From positions 124,001 to 188,000 of the forward strand of contig NZ_QPCG01000009.1 in assembly GCF_003351025.1 (NCBI RefSeq): DNA of 64,000 nt, in the 5' to 3' direction. Positions within the stretch are counted from its first letter, which is position 1; the number at the start of each line of letters is the position of its first letter. The stretch comes from Mucilaginibacter endophyticus (GTDB taxonomy: Bacteria; Bacteroidota; Bacteroidia; Sphingobacteriales; Sphingobacteriaceae). The notes beneath the pieces were generated by a model. It saw only the letters and a list, made by a program, of their open reading frames with translations, made no database searches and was not told where the DNA came from. The position numbers and the translations under genes are program-made. Shown here piece by piece: positions 46,424-54,651 of this stretch.

Positions 46424-46472
46424 GATTTCTATGTTTTTGATTGTGATGATTGTTGTTGATTACACTTATTTT

Positions 46473-46552
46473 TTCTTGTTTCAAGGTTTCTTCCTGAATC
46501 TTGATTCCTGATTTCTTGCTTCTTGATTCCCCTTTAGGGGGCTAGGGGCTTA
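46473..46552. repeat. Word-type repeat between two SDR genes
   Basis: Short words (TTCTTGTTTC, CTTGATTCCTG, TTGATTCCCC) recur with small changes; the same words in reverse complement occur near 50432. It ends in the stop codon of the SDR gene at 46550. Confidence 0.6.
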
Positions 46553-47290
46553 AGCCATTGCGCCATTCAAACCGATGATTTGTCCGCTGATCCATTTGGC
46601 GTCATCACTGGCCAGGAAAGCAACCACTTTGGCAATGTCTTCAGGCTCGCCCAGGCGATTAAAGGCGTTGAGTGAATTGAGGCGGTCAATTAGCTCCTGT
46701 GATTTGCCTTTGGTGAATAATTCGGTATTAACAGGGCCCGGCTGTACCGCATTTACATTAATACCACGTGCTCCTACTTCCTTTGCAAATACACGGGTCA
46801 GTTGTTCAACCGCACCTTTAGTTGCTACATAGCTGCCATAAGTAGGTGTTAACACTCGGGTTTGGGTTGATGAGAAATTGATTACAGACCCTTTGTCGGC
46901 CAATTTTGTAGCGGCCTCACGAAGAGTATTAAAAGTGCCTTTTACATTGATATCAAACTGACGGGTAAAATCTTCGTCGGTAGTGTCTTTTATAAGTTTG
47001 GTGATCATGATGCCTGCATTGTTTACAAGTACATCAATTTTTCCGTAGTGGGCTATGGCGGCGTCAAACATGGCTGCTACCTCATCGGCTTTGCTCACAT
47101 CGGCTTGTAAGGCAATCGCGTCACCGCCTTGTTGTTTTATAGATGCTACTGTTTGGTCGGCAGCTTCTTTACCGCCTGCATAATTGATAATTACTTTAGC
47201 GCCTTCGGCTGCTAATTTGTGGGCTACTGCTGCACCTATGCCTCTTGAGGCACCGGTTACTAATACTACTTTTGATGCTAATGTGTTCAT
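46550..47290 (-). CDS. Short-chain dehydrogenase/reductase (FabG-like)
   Basis: 246-residue classical SDR starting MNTLASKVVLVTGASRGIGAAVAHKL, with VNNAGIM, catalytic FSSTQTRVLTPTYGSYVATKGA, and NAVQPGPVNTEL, ending SGQIIGLNGAMA. I chose ATG 47290; the longer frame includes a spurious upstream extension. It is close in type to the SDR at 45671 but is not an identical copy. Together with the other SDR, NTF2-like and Crp-like genes it forms an oxidoreductase group. Confidence 0.93.
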   Translation of the reverse strand: MNTLASKVVLVTGASRGIGAAVAHKLAAEGAKVIINYAGGKEAADQTVASIKQQGGDAIALQADVSKADEVAAMFDAAIAHYGKIDVLVNNAGIMITKLIKDTTDEDFTRQFDINVKGTFNTLREAATKLADKGSVINFSSTQTRVLTPTYGSYVATKGAVEQLTRVFAKEVGARGINVNAVQPGPVNTELFTKGKSQELIDRLNSLNAFNRLGEPEDIAKVVAFLASDDAKWISGQIIGLNGAMA

Positions 47291-47511
47291 GGTTTCCTTT
47301 GTTATTTTGTTAATGTTTTTGTCGTTGTTGATTGACAATACAAAGGTGGCAAGAGCAGGGCCCCTTAATGATACACATATCAAAGCATTACTTACGAATA
47401 TCTAAGGTTGGTTTATGCAGAGCTCTTAATTGACGCGGTATTAAGTGCAATAAATAAAAAATGATTATTAATCGCGAAATATTTAAATTGCATTAACCAA
47501 TTAAACCTGCC

Positions 47512-48788
47512 ATGAATAAAGTATTGATAATAGCATTGCTGCTACTAAGCACAACCCTGCAAGCTGCCGAAAAAGGAATCAAATTTGAAAAAGGACTTAC
47601 CTGGGCCCAGATCAAGGCGAAAGCCAAAAAAGAAAACAAGTATGTATTTGTTGATGGCTTTACAAGCTGGTGCGAACCCTGCAAAATTATGGCGAATGAA
47701 ATTTTCCCTCAGCAAAAAGTAGGCGACTTTTTCAACAAGAATTTCATTAATGTGTCCGTCCAGTTTGACCAAACCAAAAATGACAATGCCGATGTGAAGC
47801 TATTTTACAAGGACGCTAAATATTTAGCGAGCACCTATAAAATTGCAGCTTATCCAACTTTTTTATTTTTTAACCCAAGCGGTGAATTAGTGCACACTGT
47901 GGTTGGCGGTACAGTTAAAGCCGACGATTTTATAGCCAAAGCTAAATCTGCCCTTGACCCGGCAACCCAATACACACACCTTAAAAAGCAATTTGAACAG
48001 GGTAAACGAGACGCGACCTTTTGTTGACGCTTACACATTCGGCTCAGCAAACCGGCGACATCAACTTCATACCTGTCGTGGCAAATGCTTATTTACGTAC
48101 CCAAAAAGATTTGCTTACCGAAGAGAATATAAAGTTGATAACCGTTGTCACTAAAAAAAGTACAGACCCTGGTTTTGCGGTGTTACTTCGTGATGCCGAT
48201 AAAGTAGACATGGTAGCAGGCAAAGGCCAAAGCGCCATAGTTGTCAACAATATCGCTTTTGACGAACTCATACTTCCGCTGCTGCGCAAGGATGGCAAGA
48301 AAGTAGATAATGGGTTTATGTATTACTATACAGGCGATATCATAACGGATGTAAACTGGGATGCAATTAAGTCTAAAATTGAGGCACGATATCCCGGGCG
48401 AGGCAACGACATGATTGTTTGTGCAAAACCGGCTTACTACCAATGGACCGGAGACAAACCGCAATTTATCGCGGCCGTTAATGCTTATACAGCCAGACCA
48501 TCAGGTTTTGACATAAATATGCTCAATTCCTACGCATGGTCGTTATATCTTGATAGCGATAATCAAGATTATTTAAAAACAGCTGCCGACTGGTCAAAAT
48601 CCACGCTCACAGGCGGCAACGAAGAAAACCTGAATTACCTGAACACTTATTCATGTCTGCTGTACAAAGCCGGAGAAAAAGAAGCGGGTATTGCTGCCTT
48701 TGAAAAGCTGATCAAAATAAATGGCAAAGAAAACGAAGCGTTAAACAAACAGCTCGACCAAATGAAAAAAGGCGAAAAGATCTGGTAG
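47512..48788 (+). pseudogene. Frameshifted thioredoxin-like exported protein
   Basis: Two frames make one protein of about 424 residues. Frame 1 (47512-48027) has a signal peptide (MNKVLIIALLLLSTTLQA) and a thioredoxin fold with active-site CEPC (SWCEPCKIMANEIFP) and cis-Pro AYPTFLFF. It stops at TGA right after a run of four T at 48019-48022. Frame 2 continues LLTLTHSAQQTGDINFI to 48788 with a helical C-terminal part. Adding one T would restore the frame (ACC TTT TTG TTG), so the break is a one-base loss in a homopolymer. This may be sequencing error, or real. If whole, it is a periplasmic disulfide-handling protein. Confidence 0.85.
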
Positions 48789-48826
48789 TTATTGGCGGGG
48801 AAAATAAGTTTAGGTAACGATTTAGG

Positions 48827-48888
48827 AAATCTTATACATCATGCGCAGCGTACAAGGTACTATATGGCATGATGTGTAAGATTTTTTT
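48827..48888 (+). terminator. Terminator after the thioredoxin-like gene
   Basis: 18-bp arms (48827-48844 and 48867-48884; AAATCTTATACATC... and complement) with one wobble, a 22-base loop and a T7 run. It is strong and lies 39 bp past the stop. Confidence 0.8.
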
Positions 48889-48920
48889 GTCGGGGTTGTT
48901 TTCAGTAAAGTATCGGCAAA

Positions 48921-49331
48921 TTAATAGTCTTCGGCATTTAAATGATCAATAAACGAATCCCCGTTTTTTGAAGGTGATTTCAATGGCTCATTTTCAAAAT
49001 CACTTTTACGGCCAAGCATAGTAAAGTTCTCGGCCACAATTTCGGTAGTGTACTTCTTTATCCCTTCTTTGTCTTCAAAGGAGCGTGTACGGAGTTTGCC
49101 TTCTATATAAACCAGCTTCCCTTTTGAAAGGAATTTGGCGGCTACCTCGGCCAGCCCGCGCCACATTACAATATTGTGCCATTCGGTTTGTTCAACCTTA
49201 CGACCGTCCTTATTAAACGTTTCGGAAGTAGCTAAAGGGAAACTCGTTACAGACACCCCACCTTCTAAATTTCGTACTTCGGGGTCCTTCCCCAAATGGC
49301 CAACGAGTATTACTTTGTTTATTCCAGACAT
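48921..49331 (-). CDS. ssb: Single-stranded DNA-binding protein
   Basis: 136-residue SSB: MSGINKVILVGHLGKDPEVRNLEGG, then WHNIVMWRGLAEVAAKFLSKGKLVYIEGKLRTRSFEDKEG forms the OB fold (residues 1-112). The C-terminal tip ends FIDHLNAEDY instead of the usual acidic ...DDxPF that recruits partners, which is odd. It may be a paralogue or a lineage with a changed tip. It lies 24 bp downstream of mutY on the same strand, probably one transcript; a -7-like box (TAATTTTG, minus strand, 49346-49353) sits at the mutY end. Confidence 0.94.
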   Translation of the reverse strand: MSGINKVILVGHLGKDPEVRNLEGGVSVTSFPLATSETFNKDGRKVEQTEWHNIVMWRGLAEVAAKFLSKGKLVYIEGKLRTRSFEDKEGIKKYTTEIVAENFTMLGRKSDFENEPLKSPSKNGDSFIDHLNAEDY

Positions 49332-49355
49332 GCCCTAAATTAACGCAAAATTATT

Positions 49356-50402
49356 TTACAAATTAAAAATATTTTTTAATAATATAAAAATGATTTTCGG
49401 CAATGCTAATTCCGGAAGGTTTTGAACCTTGATTTTTACCCAGTTTTCATTCATTTTGATTGGCTGATTCTCAATTTTTATCAGCCTAACAAAAAGTCGC
49501 TGATGGGTAAGAATATGTTTATACACCGGCGAAACTTCTATTGCTTCAATATCATTACCAAAAACATCTAAAACCGCAGGTTGTTTCAATAATTCTTTTG
49601 TGCTTAAAAGCGTATCTGTTTCAACCATAGGCAAATCATACATATTCGCCCAGATATCCCTATCACCCCTTTTGTTCATTAAAACGGTATCCCCGTCGGT
49701 TACCAGGAAATAATTTAAAAAGCGTTCGCGCACTTTCAGGTTTTTTAATTTAACCGGCAGGTCGGCCACCGCGTTAGTATTAAATGCCACACAATCCATT
49801 CGTACAGGGCAAATATTACAGCTCGGAGCTTTAGGTTTGCACAGCATAGCGCCAAACTCCATCATGGCCTGATTATGCAGCCCCGGCATTTTCTTATTAA
49901 GAAAATCATCCGCTACCTGCTGGAATGTTTTTTTACCCGCAGTTGAGTTGATGGGCTCGTAAATACCCAGGTACCGCGCCAGCACTCGGTAAACATTGCC
50001 GTCAACCACGGCCTTTGCTTCATTGGCAGCAAACGATGCTATAGCGGCCGCGGTGTATTCGCCAATTCCTTTTAGCTTTATCAGTTCGTTATAGCTATCC
50101 GGAAAACGGCCATGATGAAGCTCTTGCACCAGTCGCGCTGTTTTAAGCATGTTACGCCCTCTTGAATAATAGCCCAGCCCCTGCCATAGTTTCAGGATCT
50201 CATCTTCATGGGCGGCGGCAAAACTGCTTACATCGGGGTATTTTTCAAGGAAGCGATAAAAGTAAGGCATCCCCTGTTCTACCCGGGTTTGCTGCAGTAT
50301 AATTTCCGAAAGCCAGATCACGTAAGCGTCTGTGGTATTACGCCAGGGCAGGTCGCGTTTATTCTTCAAATACCATTGAACTATTTCGTCTGTAAAATTC
50401 AT
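49356..50402 (-). CDS. mutY: A/G-specific adenine glycosylase
   Basis: 348-residue repair enzyme that removes adenine opposite 8-oxoguanine. Catalytic Glu is in SEIILQQTRVEQG, Asp in VVDGNVYRVLARYLGI, the HhH region is KLKGIGEYTAAAIASFA, and the 4Fe-4S cluster cysteines in CKPKAPSCNICPVRMDC (C-x6-C-x2-C-x5-C) are present. The C-terminal NUDIX-like domain has MNKRGDRDIWANMYDLP. I chose MNFTDEIVQWYL at 50402. It is followed 24 bp later by ssb. Confidence 0.95.
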   Translation of the reverse strand: MNFTDEIVQWYLKNKRDLPWRNTTDAYVIWLSEIILQQTRVEQGMPYFYRFLEKYPDVSSFAAAHEDEILKLWQGLGYYSRGRNMLKTARLVQELHHGRFPDSYNELIKLKGIGEYTAAAIASFAANEAKAVVDGNVYRVLARYLGIYEPINSTAGKKTFQQVADDFLNKKMPGLHNQAMMEFGAMLCKPKAPSCNICPVRMDCVAFNTNAVADLPVKLKNLKVRERFLNYFLVTDGDTVLMNKRGDRDIWANMYDLPMVETDTLLSTKELLKQPAVLDVFGNDIEAIEVSPVYKHILTHQRLFVRLIKIENQPIKMNENWVKIKVQNLPELALPKIIFILLKNIFNL

Positions 50403-50796
50403 CGATGTAAAAGTAAGTAATTGCAGCACCAGGAAGCCGGGAATCAGGAAACAAGAAGTTAAGGATACCGGGAATGGAAACTGGGGTTAAGAAAACTGCC
50501 ACAGGAAATTCAGAAATCCGGGCCGGACCCGCTTAAAAAAGTGTGAAAGGTAAGTGTTGCCCAGGCCTATCAGGATGGTGGATTTGCACACTTTTTTTCA
50601 CACCTCTTCACAACCGGCAACCTGTATTTTGCCCGTGATTTATAAGGCTCTCATACTCAAAATTGTAACGATAGTGTATGTTTTAAGGGCTGAACAAAAA
50701 AAAACGGATAAATATTTCGCTGTTAACGGATAAAGCAATACTTTTGCAACCCCAAAACAGTTAAGTATTTATAAAATAAAATTAAGTAAATAAGAT
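50403..50796. other. 394-bp gap between mutY and the HU gene
   Basis: Holds the divergent promoter region. At 50432-50450 there are repeat words shared with 46473. At 50535-50548 and 50587-50603 lie mutually exclusive pairings: AAAAAAGTGTG with CACACTTTTTT, and GTGTGAAA with TTTCACAC. The HU promoter is at 50715-50746. I see no protein-coding gene. Confidence 0.6.
50715..50746 (+). promoter_or_regulatory. Promoter of the HU gene
   Basis: TTTC at 50715-50718 (one base off TTTG), 20 nt, then TACTTTTG at 50739-50746. About 50 bp leader to the HU ATG. Confidence 0.65.
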
Positions 50797-51093
50797 ATGA
50801 CTAAGGCAGAAATTATAACTGAAATCTCATCAAAAACAGGTATAGAGAAAGTAGACGTGCAGGAAACTGTTGAGGCGTTTTTCAAAGTTGTTAAAAGCTC
50901 AATGGTTGGCGGCGAAAACGTATACGTAAGAGGATTCGGTAGTTTTGTTGTTAAAAAAAGAGCTAAAAAAACAGCACGTAACATTTCAAAAAATACTGCC
51001 ATCATTATCCCTGAGCACTTTGTGCCAAGCTTTAAACCAGCTAAAACTTTTGTTGAGAAAGTAAAGTCAGGTAACAAAACCAGCAAAAAATAA
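50797..51093 (+). CDS. HU/IHF-family DNA-binding protein
   Basis: 98-residue nucleoid protein: MTKAEIITEISSKTGIEKVDVQETVEAFFKVV (helices), VYVRGFGSFVVKKRAKKTARN (beta arm with the RNP-type GFGSF) and IIIPEHFVPSFKPAKTF (start of the last helix). It bends DNA as a dimer and is probably abundant. The C-terminus is Lys-rich. It is the first gene of a run with a TPR protein, a microprotein and (after a terminator) RNase G. Promoter at 50715. Confidence 0.95.
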   Translation: MTKAEIITEISSKTGIEKVDVQETVEAFFKVVKSSMVGGENVYVRGFGSFVVKKRAKKTARNISKNTAIIIPEHFVPSFKPAKTFVEKVKSGNKTSKK

Positions 51094-51105
51094 TTATACG
51101 CCATC

Positions 51106-51960
51106 ATGAATAAGAAACAAATAGTCGTTAGTGCAGCCGTAGTTGTTATTATGGGCTATTTGTATTGGTTGCCCGTAAAAGGTTTAGTAAAACCAAAAGA
51201 CGATAAAAACAGCAAACCGGCCATGGCTGCCTCTGCAGGCGCCACTAAACCGGCAGCTAACGTTACTGTTGATATGGTATCGGCCCCGGCCAAAGCAGCT
51301 ATTGGGGATGCATTGGCGGCTAAGATCAACGACCTTGAAGCCCAGTTAAAAAAAGCATCAGACGCAGATGCACCAGCTTTGCAACAGCAACTGGCCAAAC
51401 ACTGGGACGATGTTAACCAGCCTGCACCCGCGGCATTCTATTACCAGGCAGTAGCCCGTAAAGAAAACAAGGTGCAAGACTGGATAAATGCAGGTAACCG
51501 TTTTAATGATGCATATAAACTTACACAGGATACTTTATTTCAGCCCGCGTTTGTAAATAATGCAGCCGAAGCATTTCAAAATGCTTTGAAATTACAGCCC
51601 GAAAGCCTTGAAGGTAAAACCGGGTTGGGCATAGCTTACGTTAACGGCGCAGCCGGCCCTATGCAGGGTATAGCGCTGTTGCTTGAGGTTGTAAAAAAAG
51701 ACCCGAACAATTGGAACGCTAACCTTAACTTAGGTATGTTTGCCATGAAATCGGGTCAGTATGAAAAAGCGGTAGGCAGGTTTAAAACACTGCTTGCGCA
51801 AAAGCAGGAACTGGAACCGACTTTCTATTTAGCCGAAAGCTATAAGCAATTGGGTATGAAAAAGGAAGCTATTGACGCTTACCAGAAATGCAAAGAAATG
51901 ATGCCTGACCCCGTATTCAGTCAGCGCATTGATGGATATATCAAGGAATTAAATAACTAA
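51106..51960 (+). CDS. Membrane-anchored TPR protein
   Basis: 284-residue protein with an N-terminal membrane anchor (QIVVSAAVVVIMGYLYWLPVKG), a low-complexity Ala/Lys linker, a coiled-coil-like stretch near residues 65-95 (AAKINDLEAQLKKASDADAPALQQQLAKHWDD) and TPR repeats in the last 180 residues (AAEAFQNALKLQPESLEGKTGLGIAYVNGA, WNANLNLGMFAMKSGQYEKAVGRFKTLLA). It follows HU after 12 bp. The role is unknown; it may hold a complex at the membrane. Confidence 0.9.
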   Translation: MNKKQIVVSAAVVVIMGYLYWLPVKGLVKPKDDKNSKPAMAASAGATKPAANVTVDMVSAPAKAAIGDALAAKINDLEAQLKKASDADAPALQQQLAKHWDDVNQPAPAAFYYQAVARKENKVQDWINAGNRFNDAYKLTQDTLFQPAFVNNAAEAFQNALKLQPESLEGKTGLGIAYVNGAAGPMQGIALLLEVVKKDPNNWNANLNLGMFAMKSGQYEKAVGRFKTLLAQKQELEPTFYLAESYKQLGMKKEAIDAYQKCKEMMPDPVFSQRIDGYIKELNN

Positions 51961-51982
51961 CACACATTTAAAAATTATTATT

Positions 51983-52072
51983 ATGCCGAGCGGTAAAAAA
52001 CGTAAAAGACACAAAATGGCTACCCACAAACGTAAAAAACGTTTAAGAAAAAACAGACATAAAAAGAAATAA
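51983..52072 (+). CDS. AURKAIP1/COX24-domain microprotein (29 aa)
   Basis: A 29-codon gene: MPSGKKRKRHKMATHKRKKR then LRKNRHKKK. About 18 of the 29 residues are Lys or Arg, which is typical of proteins buried in rRNA. The KRKRHKMATHKRKKRLRK pattern matches the COX24/AURKAIP1 C-terminal motif (mS38; actinobacterial bS22 has a related basic peptide). It is conserved in Bacteroidota as I recall, but I could not check that. It lies 22 bp after the TPR gene and ahead of RNase G, in a translation/RNA-decay setting. I infer it is a small-subunit ribosomal peptide. Confidence 0.88.
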   Translation: MPSGKKRKRHKMATHKRKKRLRKNRHKKK

Positions 52073-52096
52073 GCATTTGTGTTAAGTCGATAGTAC

Positions 52097-52161
52097 TTAG
52101 TCTTAAGTACAAAGTCTTCTTTTTCTTGACTTTAAACTTTCGACTAACGACTTAAGACTAA
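52097..52161. repeat. Intergenic inverted words before the terminator
   Basis: TTAGTCTTAAG at 52097-52107 and CTTAAGACTAA at 52151-52161 are perfect 11-bp arms; TAAGTCGA-like words recur between them. It lies in the HU-run leader region before RNase G. Confidence 0.5.
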
Positions 52162-52172
52162 ACATTAATGGT

Positions 52173-52205
52173 TTACCTGCCCCCAACCGGGGCTGGTAAC
52201 TTTTT
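52173..52205 (+). terminator. Terminator ending the HU-TPR-microprotein run
   Basis: Arms TTACCTGCCCC (52173-52183) and GGGGCTGGTAA (52189-52199) pair with one mismatch, followed by TTTTT. Read-through to RNase G remains possible. Confidence 0.65.
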
Positions 52206-52273
52206 ATTTATTAGTGTTTTTTTACCCACTTATTAACACACGGTTTTTACCGTTATAAGAAATGGAGTAGCAA

Positions 52274-53824
52274 TTGATAAAAGAATTAATTATCGATTCA
52301 TCCCCCAACGGGGCTACCATTGCATTATTACAGGATAAACAACTCGTAGAGCTTCACAAAGAACAGGTAAGCAACAACTATACAGTTGGCGATATTTACC
52401 TGGGCCGTATCAAAAAGATTATGCCCAGCCTAAATGCCGCCTTTGTTGACGTTGGCTATGAGAAGGATGCCTTTTTGCATTATCTTGACCTTGGTCCGCA
52501 GGTACAAAGCCTGCTTAAACTGACCAAACAGGTACGTAGCGGGGGATATCAATCTAAGCTATTGGATGGGTTTAAGCTTGAGGCCGATATCAATAAAGGA
52601 GGCAAAATCTCCGAGATATTGACCAAAAACCAGCTTATCCCGGTACAGATAGCCAAAGAACCCATATCAACTAAGGGGCCACGTTTAAGTTCCGACCTGT
52701 CAATAGCAGGCCGGTATGTTGTTTTAGTACCTTTTTCGGAAGCTATTTCCATTTCGAAAAAGATAAAAAGCAATACTGAGCGCACCAGGCTCCGGAAAGT
52801 AGTTGAAAGCATTAAGCCAAAGCATTTTGGCGTTATCATCCGTACAGTTTCCGAAGGTAAAGGAGTTGATGAGCTGCAGAAAGACCTGCTTGATCTGATC
52901 TCAAAATGGGAGCAGTTTATTACCAAGCTGCCATCTGTTGAGCCTTCAAAAAAGGTATTGGGCGAAATTGGGCGTACATCAACTATCCTCAGGGATATTT
53001 TGAACCCCGATTTTCAGCACATTTATACCAATGACAACAGTATGTTCGAAGAAATTCGTTCATACATTCATGAAATATCGCCCGATATGGAAAGTATAGT
53101 CCGCATGCACAAGCATAAGGAACCTATATTTGACCATTTTGGTATCGAAAAGCAAATCAAGGGAGCGTTTGGTAAAACCGTGAACCTTGCCGGTGGCGCT
53201 TACCTGGTAATTGAGCATACCGAAGCCCTGCACGTTATTGACGTAAACAGCGGTAATCGTACAGCCAGTAAAGAAAACCAGGAAGAGAACGCTTACCAGG
53301 TAAACAAGGAAGCCGCCAAAGAAATAGCAAGGCAATTACGCCTGCGCGATATGGGCGGCATTGTGGTGATCGATTTTATCGATATGCACAAACCTCAAAA
53401 CCGTAAAGAGCTTTTTGATTTTCTGCGTGCCGAAATGCAGTACGACCGTGCCAAGCACACCATTTTGCCTCCGAGCAAATTTGGCTTAGTGCAGATCACC
53501 CGTCAGCGTGTAAGGCCAGAAATGAACATTGTTACCAGCGAGGTTTGTCCAACCTGTAACGGAACCGGCACTATAAGGCCAACCATTTTGCTGATGGATG
53601 ATATTGAAAATAATTTCAATTATATCCTTACCGAGCAAAACGAAAAAGGGATTACCCTGTGCGTGCACCCATATATTGAAGCCTACATTAAAAAAGGCAT
53701 CTATAACCGCCAAATGAAGTGGTTTATCAAATATGGCCAATGGATAAAGGTTAAAAGCAACCCATCCTACCAGATCACGGAATTCCATTTCTTCTCATCA
53801 AAAGACGAAGAAATTAAACTGTAA
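52274..53824 (+). CDS. rng: Ribonuclease E/G family endoribonuclease
   Basis: 516-residue single-stranded-RNA endonuclease. The start is TTG at 52274 (LIKELIIDSSPNGATIALLQDK), as no ATG fits: an upstream ATG is followed at once by a stop. S1-like domain begins VGDIYLGRIKKIMPSLNAAFVDVGYEKDAFLH; catalytic Asp residues lie in VIDVNSGN and VIDFIDM; the zinc-link CPTCNGTG joins monomers. It lacks the C-terminal scaffold of RNase E, so RNase G is the better name. It lies just downstream of the COX24-like peptide gene and probably matures rRNA. Confidence 0.95.
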   Translation: MIKELIIDSSPNGATIALLQDKQLVELHKEQVSNNYTVGDIYLGRIKKIMPSLNAAFVDVGYEKDAFLHYLDLGPQVQSLLKLTKQVRSGGYQSKLLDGFKLEADINKGGKISEILTKNQLIPVQIAKEPISTKGPRLSSDLSIAGRYVVLVPFSEAISISKKIKSNTERTRLRKVVESIKPKHFGVIIRTVSEGKGVDELQKDLLDLISKWEQFITKLPSVEPSKKVLGEIGRTSTILRDILNPDFQHIYTNDNSMFEEIRSYIHEISPDMESIVRMHKHKEPIFDHFGIEKQIKGAFGKTVNLAGGAYLVIEHTEALHVIDVNSGNRTASKENQEENAYQVNKEAAKEIARQLRLRDMGGIVVIDFIDMHKPQNRKELFDFLRAEMQYDRAKHTILPPSKFGLVQITRQRVRPEMNIVTSEVCPTCNGTGTIRPTILLMDDIENNFNYILTEQNEKGITLCVHPYIEAYIKKGIYNRQMKWFIKYGQWIKVKSNPSYQITEFHFFSSKDEEIKL

Positions 53825-53873
53825 AACTTTCAGAAGTGCAACTGTTTGAAAATGGCACAAATTAAAGATCTTT

Positions 53874-53910
53874 AAAAGAGCAGATGTTTGGATGAGCATC
53901 TGCTCTTTTT
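53874..53910 (+). terminator. Terminator of rng
   Basis: Perfect 13-bp arms (AAAAGAGCAGATG and its complement) with a ten-base loop and a T-run. It lies 50 bp after the rng stop. Confidence 0.88.
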
Positions 53911-54013
53911 ATTTTCCCCTCTTCTATATTTCATCAAAATTTAGCGATAACATAACTCACACAGGTTAAATGCGATGCATACATTGCAATGTTTTAATCG
54001 CTATTTTTGAGAT

Positions 54014-54253
54014 ATGGAAATAGTTGACAGAATAAAGGAAGTTTTCGAACCACACTTCGAAGTCCTCAATGTTACAAGATCCGGCCCGGATAGCTTAAAC
54101 GCTGAAGCCTTTATTACCATAGACGCGCAGCACGAGGGAAAATCACATAAACGAATTTTCAGAGAGGCTGAACTTGTAGAACTAAATTCTGAAGGTAAAT
54201 TAAACGAAACCATAAGGGCGCTTTGCGCTGTGATACTCACATCAGAAGATTAG
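54014..54253 (+). CDS. Hypothetical small protein next to barstar
   Basis: 79 codons: MEIVDRIKEVFEPHFEVLNV and on, acidic, with no domain I recognise. The predicted beta-strand pattern (FEVLNVTRSG, NAEAFITIDAQ) and acidic surface suggest a folded, soluble protein. It ends 17 bp inside the convergent barstar-like gene, an overlap of stop regions. A TATTTTTG box lies only four bases before the ATG, so the start may be leaderless, or further downstream. It may be a partner of the barstar-like gene, but that is a guess. Confidence 0.6.
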   Translation: MEIVDRIKEVFEPHFEVLNVTRSGPDSLNAEAFITIDAQHEGKSHKRIFREAELVELNSEGKLNETIRALCAVILTSED

Positions 54254-54614
54254 CCTCTAAAAACCGCCTCGATTTCTCGGGAAAAATCACCTTGAAATAA
54301 TGCTCTTCATTATCAAGCCAACTTCCGGCCGCATCAAAAAGTACATTTAGGTAAATCTTTATTTTATCATCGGCAAGAAGAGGCAGCTCATGATGAACCA
54401 ACACAATCCCCCTCTTCGCCATCCAATGAAAATCGCACAAACAATCATATAGTGCGTTCCAGTTATTCCCAAAGTAGTCTGGAAATTCAAGCGCCTCACT
54501 TAGCTTTTTTAATAACTCATCTTCTCCTCTAACCTTTGGAAGGTGAGCGATAAATTCATTTTCGTCAGAGTATTTATTGGGTTCCTCTAAAAAAACTATA
54601 TTTCTCATAAGCAT
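54237..54614 (-). CDS. Barstar-family ribonuclease-inhibitor-like protein
   Basis: 125-residue protein with the barstar core EDELLKKLSEALEFPDYFGNNWNALYDCLCDFHW: the FPxYFGxNWDAL motif is the family mark. The C-terminal helix holds the rest of the fold. Barstar neutralises the barnase-type RNase; in other bacteria such genes are immunity proteins for contact-dependent toxins. No toxin is visible in this window, so it is an orphan. The start is at ATG 54614, or MRNIVFLEE six bases later. It is convergent with the 79-residue gene. Confidence 0.85.
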   Translation of the reverse strand: MLMRNIVFLEEPNKYSDENEFIAHLPKVRGEDELLKKLSEALEFPDYFGNNWNALYDCLCDFHWMAKRGIVLVHHELPLLADDKIKIYLNVLFDAAGSWLDNEEHYFKVIFPEKSRRFLEANLLM

Positions 54615-54651
54615 CTTTATGCAGTTACGCAGGGGTATCTCCTTATCACCC

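Noticed and set aside
50535..50603. Rho-independent terminator for a plus-strand gene
   Set aside because: No plus-strand gene precedes it, and the loop of about 40 bases is long.
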